Source: CAYJPV01 sp964372095
GTDB taxonomy: Bacteria; Acidobacteriota; Vicinamibacteria; Vicinamibacterales; JAKQTR01
Assembly: GCA_964372095.1 (NCBI GenBank)
Contig: CAYJPV010000006.1
Coordinates: 1 to 64,000, forward strand
DNA: 64,000 nucleotides
Reading direction: 5' to 3'
Position numbers and translations under genes: made by a program
The notes under the pieces: generated by a model
The model's database searches: none
The model's input: only the letters and a program-made list of their open reading frames with translations
Told to the model about the DNA's origin: nothing
Shown here: piece after piece, positions 25,469-34,786 of the stretch
Layout: each line of letters starts with the position of its first letter
Numbering within the stretch: position 1 is the stretch's first letter

Positions 25469-26649
25469 CCGGCAAACAGGTCGCGCATCGACTCGAGCGC
25501 GCCCTGCAGCTCGTCTCGTTCGCGCGCAAAGCAGAACCGCACGTAGTCTTCGCCGACCGCGCCGAAGTCGACACCCGGCACGCAGCCGACGCGTGCCCGC
25601 GCAATCACGTGCTCGACCATGGCCCAGGATCGCGAATCGGTGCGGCTGCCCGGCGGCGGCTGCCAGGCCGGGTTGATCCGCACGAACGCATAAAACGCGC
25701 CGCGCGGCGGCTCGCCGCTGAAGACGTGCCCGGCGGCGTCCGCAAGCCCACGGTAGAACAGGTCGCGGCGCGCCTCCAGTTCGCGGCGGTAGGCCTCGAT
25801 CACGTCCTGCGCGCATTCGAGCGCGGCGATTCCCCCGAACTGGACGACCGACGAGACGTTGCTCGTGGTGAGGAACAGCAGTTTCAGGATCCGCGCCCTG
25901 ACGGCTTCGTCCCGGACGGCCAGATAACCCAGTCGGAGCCCCGTCACCGCGTACGTCTTGCTGAACGTGAAGACCGGGATCGTCCGCTCGTACATGCCTG
26001 GCAACGCGGCAATGCACTGGTGCGACGCCCCGTCGAACACGTCGTCTTCGTAGGCCTCGTCCGCGATCACCCAGAGATCGCGGTCGCGGGCCAGCGCCGC
26101 GGCCGCCGCGACATCCTCTCGCGTCAGCACACCGCCGGTCGGGTTGTTCGGTGAATTCAGGTAGAGCGCTTTCGTACGCGGCGTCACGCGGGCCGCCACC
26201 TCGTCGATGTCGAAACGCCACGCGCGCGCTTCATGGAGCGGGTACGGCACGGGCACGGCGCGTGCGGCGAGGATGTTGTTGCGCGACGCCGGCCACGCCG
26301 GGTCTGGCAGCAGCACCTCGTCCCCCGGTTCCAGAATCGCCTGGCAGGCCAGGTACATCGCGTGAATGCCGCCGTTCGCCACCAGCACGTCGTCCGCACT
26401 GGCAACCGGCACGCCGTTGCGGCGCACGAGCTTTTCGGCCAGCAACTGCCGGAGCCGCGGCAGTCCGGACGTGGCCAGATAGTGGGACTCGTTGGCGTCA
26501 ATGGCCGCGCGCATGCCCGATTTGAAGCTCTCGGGCGCGTCGAAACTCACGTCACCCTGGTCGAGGCGGAACGGCCGATCGACCGCGTACATGAGGTCGC
26601 GGATCCGGGTGATGCCCGCGTAGGGAATCGAATCGATGAATGAACCCAC
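25465..26649 (-). CDS. Class I/II PLP-dependent aminotransferase
   Basis: This fold-type I aminotransferase of 394 residues has NSPNNPTGG (about residue 165), the cofactor-binding Asp and Tyr in VIADEAYED, the Schiff-base Lys in FTFSKTYAVTGLRLGY (about 228), and the substrate-carboxylate Arg in YVRFCFA near the C terminus. It resembles aspartate or aromatic aminotransferase-like enzymes; the amino acid is not deducible. It uses a GTG start. Its stop overlaps the convergent amidase stop. Confidence 0.88.
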   Translation of the reverse strand: MGSFIDSIPYAGITRIRDLMYAVDRPFRLDQGDVSFDAPESFKSGMRAAIDANESHYLATSGLPRLRQLLAEKLVRRNGVPVASADDVLVANGGIHAMYLACQAILEPGDEVLLPDPAWPASRNNILAARAVPVPYPLHEARAWRFDIDEVAARVTPRTKALYLNSPNNPTGGVLTREDVAAAAALARDRDLWVIADEAYEDDVFDGASHQCIAALPGMYERTIPVFTFSKTYAVTGLRLGYLAVRDEAVRARILKLLFLTTSNVSSVVQFGGIAALECAQDVIEAYRRELEARRDLFYRGLADAAGHVFSGEPPRGAFYAFVRINPAWQPPPGSRTDSRSWAMVEHVIARARVGCVPGVDFGAVGEDYVRFCFARERDELQGALESMRDLFAG

Positions 26650-26709
26650 GTCGGTCTCCTGTCGCCGTCACCGGCATCGGCCCGGGACCACCGCGCCGTT
26701 ACAGGGGCG

Positions 26710-26934
26710 TCACAGGTACTTCAGGATGCCCTGGAACGCATCGTACAGGACGCCGGCCAGGGCCCGCACCAGCGGTGACACCTGTCCCTGGTCGATCGCG
26801 TCAGCAACGGTGACGGGATCGGTCAGCAGCAGCCAGATGGTCGCGACCGCAAGGACGGCCGACAACGCTGCCACGGTGCCGAACAGACTGAGGCTCAGGC
26901 GGGCAAGACTCATGGGCTTGTCCGGGGACGCCAC
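26710..26934 (-). CDS. Small membrane protein, unknown
   Basis: This 74-residue frame has one strong membrane segment (about residues 14-36) followed by an amphipathic C-terminal helix. It starts with GTG at 26934 or ATG at 26913; neither has a clear ribosome site. It may be cotranscribed with the aminotransferase downstream on the same strand. No family is recognised and the coding call rests on the coherent hydrophobic pattern. Confidence 0.5.
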   Translation of the reverse strand: MASPDKPMSLARLSLSLFGTVAALSAVLAVATIWLLLTDPVTVADAIDQGQVSPLVRALAGVLYDAFQGILKYL

Positions 26935-27121
26935 TAGGATACACCCGGCGGGTTCCGGCTCTGGTTCTATTACGCACCCCTTGGTCCAAGGGTTCCAGTC
27001 ATTGGACGGCGACGCCCGCCTGATGGTTGGGAAAACGGTCCTCGGGGGTCCGTTCGACGTCTGCCTACCATCACACCGCGGAGTCGGCTAGCATACGGGG
27101 GTCATCGGGCGGTGACCACCC

Positions 27122-27769
27122 ATGTACCTGAGCGACGCAGAAACCGAAACGATCCACACACAGATCGGCCGGCTCGAGGCACGCACGGGCGTGCAGGTCA
27201 TGACGGCCGTCGTCGGCAAGTCGGATACATACGCCGAACTGCCCTGGAAGGCATTTGCCCTCGGCGCGGCACTCTCCGGCTTCGCGCTGGTCGCGGTGGC
27301 CGCGTGGCGGCCCCAGTGGGTCACGGCGTCCACGGTGCTCGTGTGCGTGACAACCGTGCTCGGCGTTGCAGCCGCCTGCGCCCTGCTGGCCGTCTTCGTC
27401 CCGCCGTTCGCGCGCCTGTTCCTCAGTCCCGCACGACGCGACAGCGAGGTGCGCCAGTACGCGCAGTCCCTGTTCCTGGCGCGCGAAGTGTTCCGCACCG
27501 ACGGCCGGACGGGGATCCTCATCCTGATCAGCCTGTTCGAGCGCTCGACACAGATCCTGCCGGATACCGGCCTCCAGACGCGCGTGACCAGCGAAGACTG
27601 GGACGCGGTTGTGGCGCGCATGACGGCAGTGCTCGGCCACGCACGTCCGTCACGGGCGCTCGAGGAGGGCCTGACGGCCCTTGAACAGGTCCTCCTGGCC
27701 TGCGGGTTCCAGCCGGGCACCGGCCGCAACGAACTGCCGGATCGACCGATCGAGGAGCGTGGCGAATGA
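27122..27769 (+). CDS. TPM-domain membrane protein
   Basis: The 215-residue protein starts with a helix-rich TPM-like motif (YLSDAETETIHTQIGRLEAR, TGVQVMTAVV). Two membrane segments follow (about residues 45-62 and 70-95), then a cytoplasmic TPM-like half (REVFRTDGRTGILILISLFE). It overlaps the second TPM gene by 4 nt. Such pairs are common in bacteria; suggested roles are envelope-associated phosphatase or chaperone-like functions, but none can be assigned here. Confidence 0.75.
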   Translation: MYLSDAETETIHTQIGRLEARTGVQVMTAVVGKSDTYAELPWKAFALGAALSGFALVAVAAWRPQWVTASTVLVCVTTVLGVAAACALLAVFVPPFARLFLSPARRDSEVRQYAQSLFLAREVFRTDGRTGILILISLFERSTQILPDTGLQTRVTSEDWDAVVARMTAVLGHARPSRALEEGLTALEQVLLACGFQPGTGRNELPDRPIEERGE

Positions 27770-28731
27770 GCCGCATCGGCCAAGGTCTGCTGACAATCGC
27801 CCTCTGCCTCGTGAGTGTCCCTGCCGCGCCCGCCGCGGCGATCGACGTTCCCTACCTCACGGGCCGCATCGTGGACAACGCGTCCATCCTCGCCGCCGAG
27901 ACACGCGGCAGGCTCGCGGAGGCCTCACGGGCGCACGAACAATCCACGACCAACCAGGTCGTGGTGCTGACCGTCCCGACCATCCAGCCCGAGAACATCG
28001 AAGACTACGCCGCCGAGGTCTTCAAGGGCTGGCAACTCGGCCAGCGCGGCAAGGACAACGGAGTCCTGCTGGTGGTCGTGCCCCAGGACCGCAAGATGCG
28101 GATCGAGGTGGGCTACGGCCTCGAAGCGACCCTGACCGACGCCGACTGCGGCCGCATCATCCAGGCCTTGATGACGCCGGCGTTCAAGGCCGGCAACTAC
28201 GACAAGGGGATCGAAGACGGACTGACGGCCATCATCGCGAAACTCGAGGGGAAAGGAGATCTGGCGGCCGACGCGGAGTCACGGGGACTGGTCGACAGTT
28301 CGAGCGGACTTCCGGAACCCGACCTGCCGTGGCATCAGCGGATTCTGCTGGGCGCGTTCATCTTCGGGATCATCGGACTCTTCACCGTGATCGGCCTGCT
28401 CACGCCAGGCGTAGGCTGGTTCCTGTATTTCTTCCTGATTCCGTTCTGGGCCATGTTCCCGATCCTGGTCATCGGGACCGGGCCGACGTTGTGGGTGCTG
28501 GGCACCTATCTCGTGGGATTCCCGCTCACGAAGCTCTACTTCAGGACGACGCCCTGGTACAAGAAGGCCGCAGCCGATCTGAAATCGAAGGGCACCGCCA
28601 ACATCGGGGGTTTCACGCTCACCTCTGGCGGGTCGTCCGGCTCATCGTCCAGCGGCTGGAGTTCCGGCGGCAGCAGCTTCTCCGGCGGCGGCGGGAGTTC
28701 GGGCGGCGGCGGCAGTTCGGGAAGCTGGTAA
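27766..28731 (+). CDS. YgcG-type TPM-domain protein with Gly/Ser-rich tail
   Basis: A signal peptide (about residues 1-25) is followed by the periplasmic TPM domain (VVVLTVPTIQPENIEDYAAE, GQRGKDNGVLLVVVPQDRKM, RIEVGYGLEATLTDADCGRI). Two membrane helices lie near 200-255, and the tail is Gly/Ser-rich with SGGSS-type repeats, as in YgcG homologs. TPM domains of this type have phosphatase activity in plants (photosystem II repair), but bacterial functions are mostly open. The ATGA overlap with the upstream TPM protein suggests they act together. Confidence 0.85.
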   Translation: MSRIGQGLLTIALCLVSVPAAPAAAIDVPYLTGRIVDNASILAAETRGRLAEASRAHEQSTTNQVVVLTVPTIQPENIEDYAAEVFKGWQLGQRGKDNGVLLVVVPQDRKMRIEVGYGLEATLTDADCGRIIQALMTPAFKAGNYDKGIEDGLTAIIAKLEGKGDLAADAESRGLVDSSSGLPEPDLPWHQRILLGAFIFGIIGLFTVIGLLTPGVGWFLYFFLIPFWAMFPILVIGTGPTLWVLGTYLVGFPLTKLYFRTTPWYKKAAADLKSKGTANIGGFTLTSGGSSGSSSSGWSSGGSSFSGGGGSSGGGGSSGSW

Positions 28732-28753
28732 GGCTGGAACCTCGGAGTCGGGG

Positions 28754-29950
28754 TCACGCGCGAAACGGCTCCCTCGGCTTCAGGAAGGCCAGCATGGCGT
28801 GCACGCCAAGCAGCGGGCCTGGCAGGACGACGAGAAAGGCCCATTGCCAGCCGACCCAGGACGCCACGGCCGACACCATGCGGATCGACAGCATGGTGAG
28901 GAGGAATCCCAGGCACGTCTGGACCGTCAGTGCCGTCCCCACATGTTCGGGCGGACTGGTTTCGGACACGATGACGGAGTACTGGGCCGAATCGGCCACC
29001 ACCGCGAAACCCCAGACCGCCACGAGCGCGACTAACACCGGATACGGCGCCCGGAACGCCGGCACGGTCAACGCGCAGCACGTAGCGCTGACCATCAGGG
29101 CCCAGGCCGCCACGCGCGCCTGCCCGAAACGGTCCGCGAGACGCCCGGCCAGCACGCTGCCGGCCGCGCCAGTCCCGACGGCCACGAACGCCGCGAGGGA
29201 CCCGAGGCGTTCTCCATCCGTCCGGCCGCTGGACGCTATCGACATTGCCACGTACACGCCCACCCACGTCCACATGGCGTAGAGCTCCCACATGTGGCCG
29301 AGGTAGCCGAACACGCCGAGCCGGGTGGCCCGCCGCGTCAGCACACGGCCCGCGGCGGCCGGGTCGAACGGCGCGCTGACGGCAACGTGCGGACCGTCGC
29401 GGACGGCCCCGAGCACCAGGGCGCCTGCCACCAGACACAGCACGGACGACAACAACACCTGGGATCGCCACGCCCCATGGGGCAGCGCGGCCATGAGGTA
29501 CGGCACGGCTTTCCCCAGCGTCAGGCACCCGATCAGCACACCGAGCGCCACACCACGCCCTTGTTTGAACCACCCGGCGACGATCTTCATGCCGGGCGGG
29601 TAGACCAGGGCCAGGGCGCTGCCCGTGGCAAACCGCCAGGCCACCGCCTCGACCGGCGTCGGTGCCAGCGTCATCATCGCGTTGGCGATCGCTGCCGCGA
29701 AGCAGCCGGCGCCAAACACCCAGCGGGCGCTCACGAGATCTGACAGGCTGAACAGGGCGCTGACCAGGGTCCCGGCCACGAACCCGCCCTGGACGGCCAT
29801 GGTCAGCCAGGCCGCCTGCGCGGTGTCCAGGCGGAACTCCCGGACCAGATCGGTGGCGACTGCGGTGGCCGAAAACCAGGGCGTCATGGCCAGCAGTTCG
29901 GCGAATCCGACGAGCGCCAGCATGCGCCAGCGTTGATGACCGTTTACCAT
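28754..29950 (-). CDS. Major facilitator superfamily transporter
   Basis: The 398-residue protein has about 12 hydrophobic segments and typical MFS loop signatures, for example GRLADRFGQARVAAW between helices. It begins with FAELLAMTPWFSATAVATDL, as in nitrate/sugar-type permeases. The substrate cannot be assigned. It is convergent with the YgcG gene 22 bp away and divergent from the M16 peptidase gene, with 119 bp between starts. Confidence 0.85.
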   Translation of the reverse strand: MVNGHQRWRMLALVGFAELLAMTPWFSATAVATDLVREFRLDTAQAAWLTMAVQGGFVAGTLVSALFSLSDLVSARWVFGAGCFAAAIANAMMTLAPTPVEAVAWRFATGSALALVYPPGMKIVAGWFKQGRGVALGVLIGCLTLGKAVPYLMAALPHGAWRSQVLLSSVLCLVAGALVLGAVRDGPHVAVSAPFDPAAAGRVLTRRATRLGVFGYLGHMWELYAMWTWVGVYVAMSIASSGRTDGERLGSLAAFVAVGTGAAGSVLAGRLADRFGQARVAAWALMVSATCCALTVPAFRAPYPVLVALVAVWGFAVVADSAQYSVIVSETSPPEHVGTALTVQTCLGFLLTMLSIRMVSAVASWVGWQWAFLVVLPGPLLGVHAMLAFLKPREPFRA

Positions 29951-30069
29951 CGGCGTGTTTGTCGTTACGATGCAGGTGGCCTGACGTACGCCACCCCGAC
30001 TGCGGTGCCACGTGATCGCGGCTGGCGTCAGGAGCCCGAAGTATACGCCAACGGGCCGAGGATGCGCCT

Positions 30070-31389
30070 GTGCACGAGTCGAACTTCACGATCCCCTACG
30101 CCAAGCACACACTTGCCAACGGCCTGGACGTGTTGCTGCACGAGGATCACACCTGCCCGATCGTCGCCGTCAACATCTGGTACCACGTCGGGTCGAAGAA
30201 CGAACGCCGCGGACGGACGGGATTTGCTCATCTCTTCGAGCACCTGATGTTCGAAGGGTCCGAACATCACGATTCGGGCTATTTCGAGCCGCTCCAGCAG
30301 GCCGGCGCCCAGTTGAACGGCTCCACGAACACCGATCGCACGAACTACTGGGAAGTCGTGCCCGCAAACGCCCTCGAACTGGCGCTTTGGATGGAATCGG
30401 ACCGGATGGGCTATCTGCTGCCGGCGCTGACGCAGGCCAAGTTCGACAACCAGCGCGAGGTGGTGCTCAACGAACGCCGCCAGAACTACGAGAATCGCCC
30501 GTACGGTCTCGTGACAGGCGTACTCGGAGAGGCCCTCTACCCGCCCGACCACCCATACAGCTGGCTGACCATCGGATCACCTGACGACTTGCGCGCGGCC
30601 TCCCTCGAAGACGTCCAGGCGTTTTTCCGTCGCTACTACCACCCCTCCAACGCGTCGATTGCGATTGCCGGCGACATCGACCCGGCGGCCGCGCTGGAAC
30701 TCGTGGTGCGCTACTTCGGCAATCTCCCCGGCGGCGAACTGCCGGATCCCGTGCCCCTGACGCCGACACCCGCCAAGCCCGCACGCCTCGTCATGGAGGA
30801 CCGGATCGAACTGCCCCGCCTCTACCTCGCATGGGTCACCCCCGAACTCTACGCGGCGGATGATGCGGATCTGGACCTGCTGGCGGACATCCTGGCGGGC
30901 GGCAAAGCATCGCGATTGTACCGGCGGCTGGTCTATGACGACCGGATCGCCACAGAAGTGGCGGCGTACCAGAACTCGCGCGAGGCCGGGGGCTACTTCC
31001 AGGTTGTCGCCACCGCGGTGCCCGGGGTCGATCTTGCGGTCATCGAACGGACGTTGCGCCAGGAACTGGACCGGTTCGCCAGCGAGGGCCCGACGGGCGA
31101 CGAACTGGAACGCGCCGTCGCGTTGACCGAGTCGGGATTCTTGTCGCGCCTCGAACACGTCGGCGGATTCGGCGGCAAGTCGGATCAGCTCAACAGCTAC
31201 AACGTCCAGGTGGGCGACCCGGGGTATTTTGCCCGCGACCTGCAACGGTACCGCGACGCCTCCCACGACAGCCTGCGGAGCGCCGCGGCGCGGCACCTGC
31301 CCACGGACGGCGCCGTGGGTATCAGCGTCGTGCCGTCCGGCCGCTTCGATCTGGCCGTGCCGTCCAGCGAGAAGGTGGTGCCGTCATGA
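30070..31389 (+). CDS. M16 zinc metallopeptidase (active subunit)
   Basis: The inverzincin motif HLFEHLMFEG (HxxEH, about residue 55) and the distal zinc-ligand Glu region (ALELALWMESDRMG and NQREVVLNERRQ) mark an active M16B peptidase of 439 residues. No signal peptide is evident, so it may be cytoplasmic or exported by another route. Its partner gene starts within an ATGA overlap. M16B enzymes commonly work as heterodimers of an active and an inactive subunit, as here. The GTG start has GAGGA about 7 nt upstream. Confidence 0.9.
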   Translation: MHESNFTIPYAKHTLANGLDVLLHEDHTCPIVAVNIWYHVGSKNERRGRTGFAHLFEHLMFEGSEHHDSGYFEPLQQAGAQLNGSTNTDRTNYWEVVPANALELALWMESDRMGYLLPALTQAKFDNQREVVLNERRQNYENRPYGLVTGVLGEALYPPDHPYSWLTIGSPDDLRAASLEDVQAFFRRYYHPSNASIAIAGDIDPAAALELVVRYFGNLPGGELPDPVPLTPTPAKPARLVMEDRIELPRLYLAWVTPELYAADDADLDLLADILAGGKASRLYRRLVYDDRIATEVAAYQNSREAGGYFQVVATAVPGVDLAVIERTLRQELDRFASEGPTGDELERAVALTESGFLSRLEHVGGFGGKSDQLNSYNVQVGDPGYFARDLQRYRDASHDSLRSAAARHLPTDGAVGISVVPSGRFDLAVPSSEKVVPS

Positions 31390-32759
31390 GCGGCGTCGAT
31401 CGCACGAGGCTTCCTCAGCCGGGCCCCGAACCGCCGTTCACGGTGCCCGGCCCGTCCCGGTCGCGGCTCGACAACGGCATGTCCGTCTGGAGCCTGCAGC
31501 GCGGTTCGCTTCCGCTTGTCACGGTGGTCCTCACGCTGCCGGCAGGAGCCTGGTCGGATCCCGCGGGTATGGCCGGGCTGGCATCCCTGACCGCCGACAT
31601 GCTCGACGAAGGCACGGCGGACCGGTCGGCGATCGAAATCCAGGAGGCCCTCGCGCGCCTGGGGGCCGAACTCGATACCGACGCCGGACCCGACGCAGTC
31701 ACGGTGTCGATGACACTGCTCGAACGCCGCCTCGACGACGGCCTGCGGCTGCTGGCCGATATCGTCTGCCGTCCGCGTCTGACCGAGCCGGATGTGGAAC
31801 GTGTCCGCACGCTTCGCCTCAACCGGCTGAGGCAGCTGCGCGACATGCCCGCGGCGCTGGCGGAACGCGCGTTCGCCGAGACGCTGTACGGCACGCATCC
31901 GTACTCGCACCTGCCGTTTGGCGCCACCGCGTCGCTGCAGCACCTGACGCACGGGGACGTCGTCGGCTTCCACGCATCCGCGTACCTGCCTGAACGCACC
32001 ACGATCGTCATCGTCGGGCCGACGCCCGACGCGGAGGTGCGGGCCGCCGTCGACGCGGCTTTTGGAACGTGGCAGCCCGGCAGCGGCGAAGCCGGGCCCG
32101 CACCCGAGATCCCGGCGCCGCCGGCTCGGCCGTCGGGGCGCATCATCCTGGTCGACCGGCCGGGGGCTGCGCAGACAGAATTGCGCATCGGACACGTGGG
32201 CGTTCCCCGGCGCACGCCGGATTTCCACGCGCTCCTGGTCCTGAACACGGTCCTGGGCGGCAGTTTCGTGAGCCGCCTCAACCTCAACCTGCGGGAACGG
32301 AAGGGCTACACCTACGGCGTGCGCACGGCCTTCGAGTTCCGGCGGCAGGCCGGCCCCTTCTCGCTCGCCACCAGCGTGCAGACCGACGCGACAGCCGACG
32401 CTGTGGCCGAGTCCCTCGGCGAGATCCGGGCTATTCGCGGCGAGCGCCCCGTGACGCCCGACGAACTCGAGATGGCCCGGCAGACATTGACGCTGGGGTA
32501 CCCCCGGAACTTCGAGTCGAGCAACCAGGTGGCGCGTGCCCTGGCGCAGCTGGTGCTCCACGACTTGCCGGACGATACCTTCGCGGTGTTCGCGCCCAGA
32601 GTGCGGGCCCAGGACACCGACTCGCTCACGGCGGCGGCGCGGACCCATCTCGATCCCGATCGCCTCGCCGTCGTTGCGGTGGGCGATGTCGACAAGATTC
32701 GTGACGGACTTGGACAGCTCGGGCTTGGCAGCGGCACGGTTGTGAAGCCGGAGTTGTAG
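31386..32759 (+). CDS. M16 peptidase-like protein (inactive partner)
   Basis: The M16 fold is clear (LDNGMSVWSLQRGSLPLVTV, then GTHPYSHLPFG), but the HxxEH zinc motif is replaced by GLASLTADMLDEG. The C-terminal Arg/Tyr pair used for substrate binding is kept (RLNLNLRERKGYTYGV). This is the pattern of the non-catalytic subunit in heterodimeric M16 peptidases. It is 457 residues long, overlaps the active subunit by 4 nt and presumably forms the closed chamber with it. Confidence 0.88.
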   Translation: MSGVDRTRLPQPGPEPPFTVPGPSRSRLDNGMSVWSLQRGSLPLVTVVLTLPAGAWSDPAGMAGLASLTADMLDEGTADRSAIEIQEALARLGAELDTDAGPDAVTVSMTLLERRLDDGLRLLADIVCRPRLTEPDVERVRTLRLNRLRQLRDMPAALAERAFAETLYGTHPYSHLPFGATASLQHLTHGDVVGFHASAYLPERTTIVIVGPTPDAEVRAAVDAAFGTWQPGSGEAGPAPEIPAPPARPSGRIILVDRPGAAQTELRIGHVGVPRRTPDFHALLVLNTVLGGSFVSRLNLNLRERKGYTYGVRTAFEFRRQAGPFSLATSVQTDATADAVAESLGEIRAIRGERPVTPDELEMARQTLTLGYPRNFESSNQVARALAQLVLHDLPDDTFAVFAPRVRAQDTDSLTAAARTHLDPDRLAVVAVGDVDKIRDGLGQLGLGSGTVVKPEL

Positions 32760-32835
32760 GGCCGCCTTCGGATGGAGCCCCGGTCCTTAACCGGCCTGAG
32801 CGTCGTGGACGGTGGAGACGGGGTCGGCGCGGAGT

Positions 32836-33834
32836 ATGGAATACATGTTGCTGGCTGGTGATATCGGCGGCACGAATGCACGCCTGGGCCTGTTCCGCTC
32901 CGGAGTGTCGAGGCCGGTCCTCGAACACACGCGCGTCTACCCGACGTCGGCGTTCCCGCACGTCGTCGGGATGCTGAAGGAGTTCTGCCGAGAATACGCG
33001 ATCACGCCAGCCTCCCTGCGAGGCGCGGCCTTCGGCGTGGCGGGTCCGGTGCTGGACGACGTGGTCACCCTGACGAATGCGAACTGGCACATCGACGGCC
33101 GGGCAACGGCGGGAGCCCTCGGCCTCGATCGGGTACGGATCGTCAACGACCTCACGGCAATGGCGTGGGGCGTCACGGTGCTCGAGCCCGAAGAGCGTGT
33201 CACCCTGCACGACGGTCACGCCGATCCACGCGGGAACGTCGCATTGATGGCCCCGGGAACGGGCCTCGGCGAAGCCCTGCTGCACAACGACGGTGGCCGG
33301 CTGCTGCCGTCACCGTCCGAAGGCGGGCACGCGGACTTCGCGCCGAGAACGGCACGCGAAATCGAACTGCTGCAGTGGATCTCGGCCCGCTGCGGCAGGA
33401 CCAGCTGGGAACACGTGCTGTCTGGCCCGGGCCTGCTGAACCTGTTCGGTTTCACGCACAACGGTCCGTGCCCGGTTGTCGATGGCTCCGCCGCAGATGC
33501 GCCTGCGCGAATCACCGCCTGTGCGCTGGCTGGATCGTGCGCGGCCTGCGTTGAGGTGCTGCAGCTTTTCGTGGCCCTGCTCGGGTCGGAAGCCGGGAAC
33601 CTCGCGCTGCGGACAGTCGCCACGGGGGGCGTGTACGTGGGGGGCGGCATCCCGCCGAAGATTCTCCCGGCGCTGCAGGACGGCCGCTTCCGGGACGCAT
33701 TCCTTGCCAAGGATCCGGCGCGCGACCTGGTGGCCCGTGTCCCCGTCCACGTCGTCGTCCATCCGTACCCCGGCCTGCTCGGGGCGGCGGTGGTGGCTGG
33801 CCAGATCCGGGTGCCGCCGGGCCCCGGTCGGTAA
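32836..33834 (+). CDS. glk: Glucokinase (ROK-independent Glk family)
   Basis: The protein phosphorylates glucose with ATP at the entry of glycolysis. It matches the proteobacterial Glk family: LLAGDIGGTNARLGLF (phosphate-1 loop), GVAGPVLDD, NANWHIDG, VRIVNDLTAMAWG with the catalytic Asp, and PGTGLGEALL with SEGGHADFAPR. It is about 332 residues from the ATG at 36 nt after a possible GTG at 32812; an ATG at 32845 is also possible. It lies 76 bp after the M16 pair. Confidence 0.88.
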   Translation: MEYMLLAGDIGGTNARLGLFRSGVSRPVLEHTRVYPTSAFPHVVGMLKEFCREYAITPASLRGAAFGVAGPVLDDVVTLTNANWHIDGRATAGALGLDRVRIVNDLTAMAWGVTVLEPEERVTLHDGHADPRGNVALMAPGTGLGEALLHNDGGRLLPSPSEGGHADFAPRTAREIELLQWISARCGRTSWEHVLSGPGLLNLFGFTHNGPCPVVDGSAADAPARITACALAGSCAACVEVLQLFVALLGSEAGNLALRTVATGGVYVGGGIPPKILPALQDGRFRDAFLAKDPARDLVARVPVHVVVHPYPGLLGAAVVAGQIRVPPGPGR

Positions 33835-33864
33835 CGCACACGACCGCCAGACGTCTCTCGGGTC

Positions 33865-33893
33865 TGGTCAACGCGCGGCCACCTTGCTACACT
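33865..33893 (+). promoter_or_regulatory. Promoter of the DUF4870-type gene
   Basis: TGGTCA at 33865-33870 and TACACT at 33888-33893 are separated by 17 bp, a plausible housekeeping -35/-10 pair. Transcription would start near 33900, about 100 nt upstream of the next ATG (34001). Confidence 0.4.
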
Positions 33894-34000
33894 CGGTTCG
33901 CGCAGCGTCCGTTCGTAAGACCGGTGAGGTGACCCGTCCTGGCGGCGCGATGCAGCCGCCGCGCACAGGTCGTCAACCCGCCTCCACAGGAGTGCACACC

Positions 34001-34360
34001 ATGACCGAGGCAACGCCGTCAGGCACACCGTCGAGCAATCGCGGCGTGATGATCGTCCTCTCCTATCTCTGGATCCTCGCGCTCGTGCCACTGCTGACCG
34101 AGAAGGAGGATGAGGAGGTTCGTTGGCACGCCAAGCACGGCATCGTGCTTATGGTGGCTGAGATTGCCTTCTGGATCGTGTTCACCATCCTGACCAACAT
34201 CATCATCGCCATGACCTTCGGCCTCGGCTGCCTGGTGACCCTGGCGGGCCCGGTCATCGCCCTGGTATTTCTCGTGGTCCACGTCATGGCCATCGTGAAG
34301 GGGCTCAATGGCGAGCGGTTGGTCGTGCCGTACGTGACCGAGTACACGCAGAAGTTCTGA
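34001..34360 (+). CDS. DUF4870-type small membrane protein
   Basis: The 119-residue protein has three hydrophobic segments (about residues 15-33, 48-70 and 75-98) around a conserved acidic/His loop, EEVRWHAKHGIVL, which is typical of the DUF4870 family. Its biochemical role is not known. A CAGGAG ribosome site precedes the ATG. It lies 28 nt upstream of yidD and may be cotranscribed with it. Confidence 0.85.
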   Translation: MTEATPSGTPSSNRGVMIVLSYLWILALVPLLTEKEDEEVRWHAKHGIVLMVAEIAFWIVFTILTNIIIAMTFGLGCLVTLAGPVIALVFLVVHVMAIVKGLNGERLVVPYVTEYTQKF

Positions 34361-34388
34361 CGGGCACACCGCCCGCTTCGAGTACGTC

Positions 34389-34697
34389 GTGTCATCGCGT
34401 TGGCGCCGGCGTATTGCCGCGCTCGTCCTGTTGGCCGCTGTCGGGTGGGATCTGTCGAGACCGCCCGCCGCACAGTGGTCGGCAGCCGCGGCAATCGCCG
34501 GCATTCGTGTGTACCAACGTGTCCTGTCGCCCCTCGTCAGCGGTGCAGGGGTCCGCTGCCGTTTTACGACCAGCTGCAGCCGCTACGCCGAGGTGGTCAT
34601 TCGGCGCGATGGCCTGTTGAAGGGCGGCTGGCTGGCCGCCGGCCGCATCGTCCGGTGCGGACCGTGGACACAGCCCGGGACAGTCGACGATCCGTAG
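34389..34697 (+). CDS. yidD: YidD membrane protein insertion efficiency factor
   Basis: YidD is a small protein that assists the YidC insertase. The family signature is complete: YQRVLSPLVSGAGVRCRFTT followed by SCSRYA, the DGLLKGGWLAAGRIVRCGPW segment, and three conserved Cys. It is slightly longer than usual (102 residues) because of an N-terminal hydrophobic extension. It uses a GTG start. It is not beside rpmH/rnpA/yidC as in many genomes. A strong palindrome follows its stop codon directly. Confidence 0.9.
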   Translation: MSSRWRRRIAALVLLAAVGWDLSRPPAAQWSAAAAIAGIRVYQRVLSPLVSGAGVRCRFTTSCSRYAEVVIRRDGLLKGGWLAAGRIVRCGPWTQPGTVDDP

Positions 34698-34719
34698 AAA
34701 AAGGGGCCTGTCCCCTTTT
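34698..34719. repeat. G4/C4 palindromic repeat, copy 1
   Basis: AAAAAGGGG and CCCCTTTT arms flank a 5-nt loop immediately after the yidD stop. It can fold as a bidirectional hairpin with U-rich ends, so it may act as a terminator. A near-identical copy lies at 34800-34821. Confidence 0.65.
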
Positions 34720-34786
34720 CCTGCCGCCGCGCCCGCCACGGACCCGGGAACGGCCGAAAACCGGAACGATTCGACCGATCCGCGTT

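Noticed and set aside
24173..26221. 682-residue minus-strand open frame across the amidase and aminotransferase genes
   Set aside because: It is antisense to two clear enzymes, is Arg/Gly-rich without motifs, and arises from high GC.
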